A stretch of DNA of 18,366 bases from WLNJ01 sp037131165 (GTDB lineage: Bacteria > Actinomycetota > Thermoleophilia > Solirubrobacterales > Solirubrobacteraceae): the NCBI GenBank assembly GCA_037131165.1, contig JBAXRO010000035.1, positions 1 to 18,366 of the forward strand, given 5' to 3'. The notes below the pieces were generated by a model, which saw nothing but the letters and a program-made list of their open reading frames with translations, was not told where the DNA came from and did no database searches. A program made the translations under genes and the position numbers. The stretch's first letter is position 1, and each line of letters begins with the position of its first letter. Positions 1-7,203 of this stretch are shown in pieces.

Positions 1-529
1 CCTTGGGCTCGAGTGCCGCCACGTAAGGCAGATTCCGGTACCGCTCCTGGTGATCGAGGCCGTAGCCGATCACGAAGCGGTCGGGGATCTCGAAACCGAC
101 GTACTTGACTTCGGCATCGGTGCGGCGAGTGGGCTTCGAGAGCAGTGTGCAGACCTCGAGCGATGCCGGCCCTCGCGCCTTCAGGTTGCGAACGAGGTAT
201 TGGAGCGTCAGTCCGGAGTCGACGATGTCCTCGACGATCAGGACGTGCCTGCCGTCGAGCGGCGCGTCGAGGTCCTTGAGGATCCGGACCACTCCCGACG
301 ACTGCGTCGCCGAGCCGTACGACGAAACCGCCATGAAGTCGACCTCGCAGTCGACCGTGAGCGAGCGCATCAGATCGGCGATGAAGAACAGCGCCCCCTT
401 GAGGACGCCGACGAGCAACACCCCGTCCTCGGCATCCGAGTAGTCGGCGCTCACCTCGGCGGCAAGCTCGCGAACGCGGGCTGCAAGCTCGTCCTGCTGG
501 ACGAGGATCTCTCCGATCTGTTCCGACAT
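1..529 (-). CDS. hpt: Hypoxanthine phosphoribosyltransferase, 3' end cut by window
   Basis: Cytoplasmic purine-salvage enzyme joining PRPP to hypoxanthine or guanine to give IMP or GMP. About 176 residues are visible from the ATG at 529. The family is usually about 180 residues, so only a few C-terminal ones should be missing. The PRPP-binding signature EDIVDSGLT lies near residue 100, preceded by the usual V-L-I-V strand. The N-terminal GVLKGALFFIADL segment and the C-terminal PDRFVIGYGLDH segment are also typical and set it apart from other phosphoribosyltransferases. It starts 11 bases after the tilS stop on the same strand, with only a weak Shine-Dalgarno, so co-transcription with tilS is likely. 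tilS-hpt(-ftsH) is a common actinobacterial order, and ftsH would lie beyond the window edge. Confidence 0.95.
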   Translation of the reverse strand, partial: MSEQIGEILVQQDELAARVRELAAEVSADYSDAEDGVLLVGVLKGALFFIADLMRSLTVDCEVDFMAVSSYGSATQSSGVVRILKDLDAPLDGRHVLIVEDIVDSGLTLQYLVRNLKARGPASLEVCTLLSKPTRRTDAEVKYVGFEIPDRFVIGYGLDHQERYRNLPYVAALEPK

Positions 530-540
530 CGTCCGGCAGC

Positions 541-1506
541 CTAACCGCCGCGGCCAACCTGGGGAACGAACCTCAACACGCCGCGCTCGGCGACTGCCCG
601 GACACCGGACGGCAGGTCGAGCATCGACTTGCCTTCGAGCGGCATCGCCGCGATCTCATCGGCGCGACGCGCGACCCCGGGCGCGAGCCGCCCCACGGCA
701 TCGTCGGCCAGCCGCTGGACGGTCAGTCGCCTGAGCGCCGCAGGCTGCTCGCGCAACCGAGCGAGCGGGATCGAGCGATCAGGCGCTTCACCGTCAACGA
801 GCCCGTCGACGAGCGAGTCGAGGACTTCCGCCTCGTCCCTGAGGATCTCGGCGGTTGCGATCACGTTCGCTTCCGCCGCCGGGTGGATCTCGCGCAACGC
901 GGCCACCAGGCGGCGGCGCACCCTGTTGCGGGCGAAGCGATCGGTCTCGTTGCTCGGGTCGTTCACGGTCGGCAGTCCGTGCGAGCGGCAGTAGTCGACC
1001 GTGATCGAGCGCTCCACCCCCAGCAGGGGCCTGACGATCCTCCCCACCTTCGGCTTCATCCCAAGCAATGCCCTGCGCCCTGGAGCGGCGGCCAACCGGT
1101 AGAGGATCGTCTCGGCCTGGTCGCTGGCGGTATGACCGACCGCGAGCGAAGCCCGGTTGGCCTCGGCCAGATCGAGCCCGAGGCGGTAGCGCGACTCGCG
1201 CGCCCAGGCCTGGAGGTTGCCGCTTCCGGAGTCCGGGTCGAGGCGTGCGACCTCGAGTCCGACTCCCAGCCGCTCGCAGAGGGCAGAGCAGACCTCGAGA
1301 TCGGCCTCGGTCGGCCGCAGCCCGTGGTCGACATGTAGCGCTACAACTCGATCGGGGCCGACGATCTTCGCCGCTACGTCGAGCAGGCAGACGGAATCGG
1401 GACCGCCCGAGACCATCACGACGACCGGCTCGCCCGGCACGAGCAGCCCACTGCGCCGAGCCGACTCGATTGCCCCGTGGCTCCCCTCGGCCACGGTCCG
1501 GGTCAC
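541..1506 (-). CDS. tilS: tRNA(Ile)-lysidine synthetase
   Basis: Modifies C34 of the tRNA-Ile CAU anticodon to lysidine using ATP and lysine, so that it reads AUA and is charged with isoleucine. At 321 residues this is the short form lacking the extra C-terminal domain of the E. coli enzyme, as in other actinobacteria. Visible motifs: PP-loop SGGPDS (33-38), HVDHGLR (58-64), GHTASDQAETILYRL (124-138, where the family often has HHADDQAET) and the DPSNETDRFARNRVR stretch near 183 typical of TilS. The start is a GTG whose last two bases lie in the upstream gene's TGA (GTGA, 1503-1506), which implies translational coupling. Stop is TAG. It is probably the middle gene of a three-gene unit with the coiled-coil gene and hpt. 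Confidence 0.95.
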   Translation of the reverse strand: MTRTVAEGSHGAIESARRSGLLVPGEPVVVMVSGGPDSVCLLDVAAKIVGPDRVVALHVDHGLRPTEADLEVCSALCERLGVGLEVARLDPDSGSGNLQAWARESRYRLGLDLAEANRASLAVGHTASDQAETILYRLAAAPGRRALLGMKPKVGRIVRPLLGVERSITVDYCRSHGLPTVNDPSNETDRFARNRVRRRLVAALREIHPAAEANVIATAEILRDEAEVLDSLVDGLVDGEAPDRSIPLARLREQPAALRRLTVQRLADDAVGRLAPGVARRADEIAAMPLEGKSMLDLPSGVRAVAERGVLRFVPQVGRGG

Positions 1507-1874
1507 TTCCCCCCGGCTCGCTTGGCCTTGGGCTTCGGTTTCGCGGCCGGCGTCTTCCTCGCGGCGGGCTTGGCCTTCGCTCGGGTTGGACTCGGGGCCT
1601 TGCGAGACGACGCCTCGAGCTTCGCGACCCGGGACTCGATCTCCGAGAGCCGGTCCCCGAGCTCCTTTACGTCCTCGCGGGTCGCGACTCGCAGATCGTC
1701 GAGTGCGTCACGCACCCGGCCTGCCGCCTGTGAGAGTTCCTCGACGATGTCCTGGGCGCGTTCCTGGGCTCGACCGCGCGAAGCCGTCGCCTGCCCCACC
1801 GTCGCCTGGAATGTCCTGTCAACCGCCGTGCGCAGCTGGTCGGCTGCGTCCCTTGGAGTCTGTGATTTGGCCAT
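1503..1874 (-). CDS. Small coiled-coil protein with basic Lys/Ala/Pro tail (phasin-like)
   Basis: A 123-residue protein of unknown function. Residues 6-90 are predicted helical, and REDVKELGDRLSEIESRVAK (about 66-85) has heptad spacing of a coiled coil. Residues 91-123 are a low-complexity tail of Lys, Ala and Pro resembling histone H1 C-termini. The layout resembles proteins annotated as phasin-family or PHA-granule regulators in actinobacteria, but no residue motif proves that. I chose the ATG at 1874 over an upstream one at 1916 because the extra 14 residues look non-coding and a TAGGCT hexamer plus AGGAG lie just before 1874. It overlaps tilS by GTGA. A protein of the same design lies at 2607-3113. 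Alternatives are a nucleoid-associated protein or a granule coat protein. Confidence 0.8.
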   Translation of the reverse strand: MAKSQTPRDAADQLRTAVDRTFQATVGQATASRGRAQERAQDIVEELSQAAGRVRDALDDLRVATREDVKELGDRLSEIESRVAKLEASSRKAPSPTRAKAKPAARKTPAAKPKPKAKRAGGK

Positions 1875-1881
1875 GGCTCCT

Positions 1882-1887
1882 AGCCTA
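1882..1887 (-). promoter_or_regulatory. Candidate -10 hexamer TAGGCT for the coiled-coil/tilS/hpt unit
   Basis: TAGGCT fits the TAnnnT core and ends 7 bases before the ATG at 1874, so transcription would begin at or next to the start codon. An AGGAG also lies 2 bases from the ATG, too close for normal ribosome binding. No convincing -35 is visible. Inferred from spacing only. Confidence 0.4.
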
Positions 1888-1891
1888 TCCC

Positions 1892-1897
1892 TATCCT
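1892..1897 (+). promoter_or_regulatory. Candidate -10 hexamer TATCCT for the nucleoside-phosphorylase-like gene
   Basis: TATCCT ends 6 bases before the GTG at 1904, placing the expected +1 on the G of the start codon. There is no Shine-Dalgarno, consistent with a leaderless mRNA. The divergent hexamer at 1882-1887 lies 4 bases away, so RNA polymerases on the two promoters would exclude each other. Confidence 0.4.
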
Positions 1898-1903
1898 CGC
1901 GCC

Positions 1904-2587
1904 GTGGACAGCCCACCGCGATTCCTCAGGCCAACGGCCCTGCCGGCCGACCGGGCAATCGTCGTCGGCGATCCGGGAAGGGCTCTGTTCCTCGCCCAGG
2001 AACTGATCGAATCGCCACCCCCGATGTTCAGCCACCATCGGGGCTTCTGGGGCTACAGCGGCACCAGCCGTTCGGATGGCGAGCGTCTGCTCGTCCAAGG
2101 CGCCGGCCTGGGAGCGACGAGCCTCAATGCCGTGGTCGATGACCTGATCGACCTCGGCGTCGAGCGAGTCGTGCGGGTCGGAACCTGCCGGGTCCTCGAC
2201 GGCCTCTCACTCGGGAGTCTGGTCGTCGTGACCGGCGCGATCGGCAGGGACGGGGTCAGCTCGACCCTCTCCTCCGGCGCGAGCCTGCTCCCCGACCGCG
2301 AGTTGACACGCGGGCTCGACGAGGCACTCGGCGACCGGGCGATCCGCGGCAAGGTCCGCTCCGACGACTTCATCCGCAGGCCGTCCGACGGCAGGCCACA
2401 GGCCGACGAGATCGCGACCGACCTGGCGACGGCTGCCCTGCTGGCGACGGCGGAGCACCGGGGGATCCGCTCGGCGGCAGTGCTCGTCGCAGCCCGCGAC
2501 GACTCCAGGGAACTCGACGATGCGGCCCTCGAGCCGCTCGTCAGCGAAGCCGGACAGGCAGCACTCTCAGCCCTCTCGATCCGCTGA
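1904..2587 (+). CDS. Nucleoside-phosphorylase-like protein with altered ribose site
   Basis: Member of the PNP/uridine phosphorylase superfamily, which splits nucleosides with phosphate. At 227 residues it is slightly short. Seen: phosphate-binding GDPGRA (22-27), QGAGLGATS (65-73), and RVGTCRVL (91-98), where relatives have RVGTCGAL or RIGTTGAI. The Arg91 equivalent is kept but the following Gly is Arg. The motif that contacts ribose, EMEA/EMES in E. coli PNP and uridine phosphorylase, reads DLAT (163-166) here, so the key Glu is Ala. It may act on another substrate, bind without catalysis, or be decaying, although the frame is intact. The GTG at 1904 is chosen because homology begins about 15 residues later and a TATCCT hexamer precedes it. 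Divergent from the tilS unit. Superfamily call firm; substrate unknown. Confidence 0.85.
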   Translation: MDSPPRFLRPTALPADRAIVVGDPGRALFLAQELIESPPPMFSHHRGFWGYSGTSRSDGERLLVQGAGLGATSLNAVVDDLIDLGVERVVRVGTCRVLDGLSLGSLVVVTGAIGRDGVSSTLSSGASLLPDRELTRGLDEALGDRAIRGKVRSDDFIRRPSDGRPQADEIATDLATAALLATAEHRGIRSAAVLVAARDDSRELDDAALEPLVSEAGQAALSALSIR

Positions 2588-2606
2588 GCGACGAGGACCG
2601 GGGACT

Positions 2607-3113
2607 TCAGGACTTCTTGGCGGCCCGGGCTGTCGAGCGCCCGGCGGGTGCCTTGCGGGTCGAACGCGACTTCGCGGGAGCTTTCTTCGCCGCGGACTTG
2701 GCGGCAGGCTTGCTCCGCGTCGTCGCCGGCTTGGCGACGGGCTTTGCCGCTGCGCTCTGCTCGAGCCGCGTCAACGCCTGCTCGATCGCTTCGAGCCGCT
2801 GCTCGACATCGCCGGTGCCCGGGGTCCCGAGACGGGAGTCGATCCTGTCGAGCGCATCCTCGACGCCCTCGAGTCGCTGGCCGACCGAGCGCACCCGGCG
2901 GGTCAGTCGGGCAACGTCGCCCGCAGAGGGAAGGTTCATCGCACCCATCGCTGCCTCTTGGGCTTGGGAGGCACGCTCCCTCGCTTCGAACGCCCTGCTC
3001 AACGTCCCGGTGACGACCGGGTTCTCGATCAGGTCCTGGACGAGCTTGCCCAGTGCCTCTTCCCCTCCACGCTGGAGGCGGTCGCGGATTCCCTGTTGAT
3101 CGTCTGCACTCAC
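2607..3113 (-). CDS. Coiled-coil protein with Lys/Ala/Arg-rich tail (phasin-like)
   Basis: A 168-residue protein of unknown function. Residues 8-60 form an amphipathic helical segment with the ENPVVTGTL stretch. Residues 61-96 and 102-119 have the heptads of a coiled coil (for example RLEGVEDALDRIDSRL). Residues 120-168 are a histone-H1-like tail of Ala, Lys, Arg and Ser. It shares this layout, but little alignable sequence, with the gene at 1503-1874. Proteins of this kind are often named phasin-like or PHA synthesis regulator; I infer that name from architecture only. The GTG at 3113 is chosen over the longer open frame because AAGGGAG lies 9 bases upstream (3123-3129). It ends 19 bases from the convergent nucleoside-phosphorylase-like gene, with no clear terminator between them. 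Confidence 0.8.
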   Translation of the reverse strand: MSADDQQGIRDRLQRGGEEALGKLVQDLIENPVVTGTLSRAFEARERASQAQEAAMGAMNLPSAGDVARLTRRVRSVGQRLEGVEDALDRIDSRLGTPGTGDVEQRLEAIEQALTRLEQSAAAKPVAKPATTRSKPAAKSAAKKAPAKSRSTRKAPAGRSTARAAKKS

Positions 3114-3122
3114 GGTTCGGCT

Positions 3123-3148
3123 CTCCCTTCGTGGAGTCGCGGACGATA
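3123..3148 (-). promoter_or_regulatory. Promoter (TATCGT) and Shine-Dalgarno of the coiled-coil gene at 3113
   Basis: TATCGT (3148 to 3143) fits a TAnnnT -10 and would give a start near 3136 and a leader of about 23 bases. That leader carries AAGGGAG (3129 to 3123), 9 bases from the GTG. This is one of few genes here with a conventional leader and ribosome-binding site. No -35 is recognisable. Confidence 0.4.
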
Positions 3149-3150
3149 GC

Positions 3151-3174
3151 GGAGCCTGCATCGCCGATGCCTCC
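3151..3174. promoter_or_regulatory. Inverted repeat in divergent promoter region
   Basis: GCATC-gcc-GATGC (3158-3170) is a perfect short inverted repeat, flanked by GGAG (3151-3154) and CTCC (3171-3174) that can also pair. It lies between the divergent starts at 3113 and 3314, just upstream of the TATCGT hexamer, so it could be an operator. Short palindromes are frequent in GC-rich DNA, hence the low confidence. I recognise nothing else in the 200-base intergenic region apart from the two promoter candidates. Confidence 0.2.
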
Positions 3175-3250
3175 GAATACGACCGCGGCCGGAATGTGAA
3201 GATCCCGTTGCGGACGCTATCCAACCACGGCTTCGGCGCCCGAGACTTGG

Positions 3251-3256
3251 TACCTT
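3251..3256 (+). promoter_or_regulatory. Candidate -10 TACCTT for the murein hydrolase gene
   Basis: TACCTT matches TAnnnT and would start transcription near 3263, giving a leader of about 51 bases before the ATG at 3314. GGAGAG at 3292-3297 is 16 bases from the ATG, too far for a good Shine-Dalgarno. I looked for a c-di-AMP (ydaO-type) riboswitch, common before actinobacterial cell-wall hydrolases, and did not recognise one. Confidence 0.25.
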
Positions 3257-3313
3257 CCCCCCAACGCGCTCCGACCGGATGCGCATGGGCTGGAGAGACC
3301 CGAACCCGATCAA

Positions 3314-5563
3314 ATGAGAACCCCCAAGATCAATTTCGGTAGCCGGATCGCCGCCCTGTCGGTCGCTTCCGCAGTCGCCCTCGCGATAGCCGCACCCGCC
3401 GGCGCGGACAAGAACGTCGTGGTCACCATCAAGGGGACCGACGGCACGCCCGTGACGCAGCCCATCGTGGTCAAGGACAGCGACCCGACCGACCCGGCCT
3501 CGATCGCCGCCCGCATCGGTGTGGCCGCCGAGGACATCCTCAGCCTCTCCGTCACCGACATCGTCAAGCCCCCGGATCCCAAGCCTGAGCCAAAGCCGAA
3601 GCCAAAGCCCAAGCCGAAGCCCGGCAAGAGCCGCGACGGGAACACAGCGAAGCCAAAGCCTCAGGCTGGACGCAAGGCGAACGCCAACCCGATCGCCGGG
3701 CCCGCGATGTTCGGCCTGCCCGGCCTCACCCCGCTCGGAACGCCGGGCGAGCTGATCTCAGAATTCCGGATCCCGCCGTTCCTGCTTCCGATCTACCAAG
3801 CCGCAGGAATCGAGTACGGGATCCCGTGGCAGATCCTCGCCGCGATCAACTCGATCGAGACCGACTACGGACGGAACCTCTCGGTGTCTTCCGCCGGCGC
3901 ACTCGGGTGGATGCAGTTCATGCCCGGCACCTGGGCCGCCTACGGAGTCGACGCGAACGGCGACGGGAAGGCCGACCCGTACAACCCGGCAGACGCGATC
4001 TTCGCTGCGGCTCGGTACCTCAAGGCCTCGGGCGGTGTCACCGACCTGCGTGCCGCGATCTTCTCCTACAACCATGCCGACTGGTACGTCAACGACGTCC
4101 TCAAGCGCGCCCGGCTCCTTGTCGGTCTGCCCGACGAACTCGTCACTTCCCTGACCGGCCTCGCCCAGGCGATGAGCCCGGTCCCGGGCGCCAGCCGGGT
4201 CGAGAAGAACGCGGCAGCCAACGGCGAGGCGAAGTCGGTGACGATCAGCGCCAAGCCGAACAGCCCGGTGATCGCGGTCGCCGACGCCACCGTCGTAAAG
4301 GTCGGCTTCGACGAGAAGACCGCGGGCAACTACGTGACCGTCAAGGACAACTTCGGCAACCGCTTCACCTACGCGAACCTCGGCCAGGTGTCCCGCCGCT
4401 TCGTCACCCGCGCACCGCGCAAGGTCTCGACAAAGAAGATCTCCACCGAGCTGAAGCTCGATCTGCGCGACGAGCGCGGCGACGGACGCGGTAGCAACCG
4501 CGCGCCCGTCGTCGCCCAGTCGGCGGCGACCGTTGCCGGAGCACCGCTGCTCACGGCCGGCGGCAGCTCGCGGCGGATCTTCGCCAACCCGGCCCGCCCT
4601 GAAGCGTTCAAGGCCGGCGGGGCCAAGCAGATCAAGGAAGCGACCGGTCCAGCAAACCTGCGCGACTGGTTCACCGTCCCGGTCAACATCTCTCGCAACG
4701 AGGCTCTGGTCAAGACGATCAAGCCGGGGTCCACAGTGATCGCCGGAACGATCCTCGGCCGGGTCAACTCGCCGGTCGGAGCCGACCGCGGCACATTCAC
4801 CTTCAGCATCCGCCCGGCCGGCAAGGACGCCCCCGTGATCGACCCGCGGCCGATCATCAGCGGCTGGAAGCTGCTCGACCGCACCGCACGGGGCGAGGGC
4901 GAGGGCGACTCCCGCAAGCTCGCCAAGGCGAGCGGCGTCTCCGGAGCCGATCCCAGCATCGGCCAAGTCATGCTGATGAGCAAGAGCAGCCTCGCGCGCC
5001 GCGTCCTCGGCGACCAGCGGATCACGATCTACGAGTGCGGCCGCAGCGACATCGAGGCCGGGATCGTCGACAGCAGGATCCTCGCCACCCTGCTGTACCT
5101 CGCCAACCGCGGGATGAACCCGACCGTCAGCTCGCTCAAGTGCGGCCACGGGTACTACACCACCTCCGGCAACGTTTCCGAGCACTCGTTCGGCTCGGCG
5201 GTCGACATCGCCGCGATCAACGGTGTGCCGATCCTCGGCAACCAGGGCGTCGGCTCGATCACCGACCGGGCCAACCGGGCGCTGGTCGCCCTTCAGGGCA
5301 CGATGCGACCGCACCAGATCATCTCGCTCATGACCTACCCGGGAGCGGACAACACGTTCGCCATGGGTGACCACGACGACCACATCCACGTCGGGTTCCA
5401 GCCCGAGGCGGGAGCGAAGGCCTCCCCGGCCGCAGCCGTCGGCTCACCGGGCGGAGCGAGCAGCTCGCAGTGGTCCACACTCGTGGACAGGCTCCGCGAG
5501 CTCCCCAACCCGAAGGTCACGACCAAGACTTCGCGCTACGCGACCGACGGCAAGCGCCGCTGA
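3314..5563 (+). CDS. Secreted three-module murein hydrolase: SLT + degenerate LytM + LAS/M15 peptidase
   Basis: 749-residue exported peptidoglycan hydrolase. Residues 1-31 are a signal peptide with an AAPAGA-type end. Residues 86-103 are a Pro/Lys repeat linker. Residues 150-270 are a lytic transglycosylase domain: likely catalytic Glu182 in NSIETDYGRN, then GALGWMQFMPGTW (195-207) and a calcium-loop-like DANGDG (213-218). Residues 305-365 and 460-520 look like two halves of a LytM/M23 fold, but the metal-binding histidines are absent (YANLG where YxHL is usual; FTFSIRP in place of HLHFE), so this part is probably non-catalytic. Residues 560-697 fit LAS/M15 metallopeptidases: SEHSFGSAVD (622-631) matches SxHxxGxAxD and DDHIH (688-692) supplies the HxH. 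I expect glycan and stem-peptide cleavage outside the membrane. The next gene starts 5 bases after its stop. Confidence 0.88.
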   Translation: MRTPKINFGSRIAALSVASAVALAIAAPAGADKNVVVTIKGTDGTPVTQPIVVKDSDPTDPASIAARIGVAAEDILSLSVTDIVKPPDPKPEPKPKPKPKPKPGKSRDGNTAKPKPQAGRKANANPIAGPAMFGLPGLTPLGTPGELISEFRIPPFLLPIYQAAGIEYGIPWQILAAINSIETDYGRNLSVSSAGALGWMQFMPGTWAAYGVDANGDGKADPYNPADAIFAAARYLKASGGVTDLRAAIFSYNHADWYVNDVLKRARLLVGLPDELVTSLTGLAQAMSPVPGASRVEKNAAANGEAKSVTISAKPNSPVIAVADATVVKVGFDEKTAGNYVTVKDNFGNRFTYANLGQVSRRFVTRAPRKVSTKKISTELKLDLRDERGDGRGSNRAPVVAQSAATVAGAPLLTAGGSSRRIFANPARPEAFKAGGAKQIKEATGPANLRDWFTVPVNISRNEALVKTIKPGSTVIAGTILGRVNSPVGADRGTFTFSIRPAGKDAPVIDPRPIISGWKLLDRTARGEGEGDSRKLAKASGVSGADPSIGQVMLMSKSSLARRVLGDQRITIYECGRSDIEAGIVDSRILATLLYLANRGMNPTVSSLKCGHGYYTTSGNVSEHSFGSAVDIAAINGVPILGNQGVGSITDRANRALVALQGTMRPHQIISLMTYPGADNTFAMGDHDDHIHVGFQPEAGAKASPAAAVGSPGGASSSQWSTLVDRLRELPNPKVTTKTSRYATDGKRR
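3569..3625 (+). repeat. Pro-Lys codon microrepeat (linker)
   Basis: A run of 6-base units alternating Pro and Lys codons encodes the linker (residues 86-104) between the N-terminal segment and the transglycosylase domain. Such Pro/Lys linkers are thought to span or bind the cell wall. The repeated units could vary in number between strains. Confidence 0.7.
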
Positions 5564-5568
5564 TCGCA

Positions 5569-6357
5569 GTGGCCGAAGGCCACTTCCGCTTCGTCCAGTT
5601 CGACTTTCCCGGCAGTCTCGGATTGCCGGAGGGACGGTGGGTCGAGCGTCCGGCCGGGTCGAGTGAAGCGAGCCACGTGCTGATCGTCAGCCCCCTCGGT
5701 GCGACGCCGGCGAAGCGAAGGAAGCGAGTCGATTGCGAGCCTGAGGCCACCGAGGCCAGCTGGACCCGGGTGACCGTGATCGACGTGACCGGCAACGACG
5801 GCGAGGACCCCGAAGACCGCCGCAAGGCAGCGATCGAGATCGTCGGCAAGGCGATGGTGGCCCAGAGGGTCGCCTCCAACGACCCGCTCGCCGAAGAATC
5901 TCCCCCCAAGCCGATCGCGGCGCGGATCGGCACCGGCTCGGGTGAGCAGGTCGCCGACGGGCGCTGGGAGGACGCGGCCGAGATCCCTCCCGGCCCGAAG
6001 CAGAAGAAACGCCGCCGTCCGGCACCGACAGACGGCCGGTTCACCTCGCTCCTCGGTGGCCGTTCGGTCGTCCCGGCCTGCTCCCTGCTCGCCCTGAGGG
6101 GCCGCGCCGACCTCGATGCCGGCCGTGAGCGCGAGGCGGTGCTCCAAATCGAAGCTGCAGTGGCAGCGGCACGCGAGGAGCTTGGGGGTACCGTCAAGGC
6201 GGAGCGGATGGAGGCGCTCGCAGCCCACGGAGCCGCCCTTGCGGCGGCAGCAGCCGAGGCGCGGGCCGGGCGTCCCGGCCCCGACTCGCTCGCTGCCGCC
6301 ACGGCCGCACTCGAACGGCTCGAGGCGGCACTGCGCTCACTCGGTGCCTCCGGCTAA
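5569..6357 (+). CDS. Unrecognised 262-residue protein, cotranscribed with the murein hydrolase
   Basis: I do not recognise a family. The start is a GTG 5 bases after the hydrolase stop; an upstream ATG in the same frame at 5470 lies wholly inside that gene and is unlikely. The N-terminal third (1-75) looks like a small beta-rich domain (FRFVQFDFPG; SHVLIVSPLG; WTRVTVIDVTG). Residues 75-100 are helical, and 100-150 are polar with a basic KQKKRRRP patch (144-151). Residues 175-262 are alanine-rich helices resembling tetratricopeptide or coiled-coil segments. There is no signal peptide or membrane segment, so it is probably cytosolic. Tight spacing suggests translation coupled to the hydrolase. 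Stop TAA. It is convergent with the sirtuin gene, 17 bases away. Confidence 0.75.
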   Translation: MAEGHFRFVQFDFPGSLGLPEGRWVERPAGSSEASHVLIVSPLGATPAKRRKRVDCEPEATEASWTRVTVIDVTGNDGEDPEDRRKAAIEIVGKAMVAQRVASNDPLAEESPPKPIAARIGTGSGEQVADGRWEDAAEIPPGPKQKKRRRPAPTDGRFTSLLGGRSVVPACSLLALRGRADLDAGREREAVLQIEAAVAAAREELGGTVKAERMEALAAHGAALAAAAAEARAGRPGPDSLAAATAALERLEAALRSLGASG

Positions 6358-6374
6358 GGCAGCGCCGCTGCGGC

Positions 6375-7142
6375 TCAGGCGTCGTCGAGAGCGGCGAGCA
6401 CGGCTTCCAGCTCGGCCACGACGTCGCCCTCGAGGCGGTGATCGGCGATCCCATCGAGCGGAGTCGGCCCCTGGGTGATGATCGCGATCGACCCACCGAC
6501 CGCCCTGGTCATCCGTGGCAGGCCGGCTGCAGGCTGGACCTCCAGCGAGCTGCCGATGCAGAGGATCAGGTCCGCGTCGGCCGCGGCTGCCGTTGCCCGG
6601 CGCATTGCGTCCTCGGGCAGCATCTCCCCGAACAGGACCACGCCCGGGCGGATCATCGCCCCGCACGTGCACTCGGGAACTCCGTCCGGGGCCTGGGCGG
6701 CGAGCCTCCTGACATCCTCGAGTCCCCAGGGCGCACCGCATGCGACGCACCGCGAGCGCTCGATCGAGCCGTGCAGCTCGATCACCTCGCGGCTGCCGGC
6801 AGCTCCGTGCAGCCGGTCGACGTTCTGCGTGATCACGCAGTCGACCACTCCCCGTTCCTCGAGTTCGGCGACGACGCTGTGGGCGCGGTTCGGTTCGATC
6901 CCGGCGAGGGTCGCGAAGCGGTCGGCGTAGAACCGCCAGAACAGTTCCGGTTCGCGCTCGAGCACGTCGACGTGGGCAACATCCATCGGGTTGACGTTGG
7001 CCCACAACCCGGTGCCCGGGGTGCGGAAGTCGGGGATTCCCGACGGGGTGGAGATACCGGCGCCGGTCAGGACGACGACGGAGTCGGCCTTCGCGATCGC
7101 ATCTGCCAGCTCGGCTGTCGCTTGGGGGTCGGGAACGCTCAT
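6375..7142 (-). CDS. NAD-dependent protein deacylase, Sir2Tm-like sirtuin
   Basis: Removes acetyl or other acyl groups from protein lysines using NAD, giving nicotinamide and O-acyl-ADP-ribose. 255 residues with all hallmarks: GAGISTPSGIPDFR (27-40), TQNVDRLH (105-112), catalytic His124 in IELHGS, the zinc module with C132 and C135, then C158 and C160, and IGSSLEVQPA (206-215). The ISTPSGIPDFR form resembles Thermotoga Sir2 rather than E. coli CobB. The second cysteine pair is CTC, with one residue between, where CxxC is usual. The ATG at 7142 is chosen because homology begins about 10 residues later; a longer open frame upstream overlaps the PadR gene. It starts 61 bases after the PadR stop with no visible terminator or promoter, so both may share a transcript. 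Confidence 0.93.
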   Translation of the reverse strand: MSVPDPQATAELADAIAKADSVVVLTGAGISTPSGIPDFRTPGTGLWANVNPMDVAHVDVLEREPELFWRFYADRFATLAGIEPNRAHSVVAELEERGVVDCVITQNVDRLHGAAGSREVIELHGSIERSRCVACGAPWGLEDVRRLAAQAPDGVPECTCGAMIRPGVVLFGEMLPEDAMRRATAAAADADLILCIGSSLEVQPAAGLPRMTRAVGGSIAIITQGPTPLDGIADHRLEGDVVAELEAVLAALDDA

Positions 7143-7203
7143 CCGCCCGCTGCAAGCCCCTCGGTGCCAACCCGATCCCCGCAAGCCTGAAGGCCCAGGG
7201 CCC

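Noticed and set aside
3121..3313. Possible c-di-AMP (ydaO-type) riboswitch before the murein hydrolase
   Set aside because: Context suggested it, but I could not match the conserved helices or the 3' consensus; a covariance-model search would settle it.
3758..5389. 543-codon open frame antisense to the murein hydrolase
   Set aside because: Its composition (Val/Asp/Arg/Gly-rich, no motifs) is that of a GC-rich shadow frame; the sense frame has a signal peptide and catalytic motifs.
6358..6374. Bidirectional terminator between the convergent genes at 6357 and 6375
   Set aside because: Only a 5-bp GCAGC/GCTGC stem (6359-6371) with a 3-base loop and no T-tract on either side; too weak to annotate.
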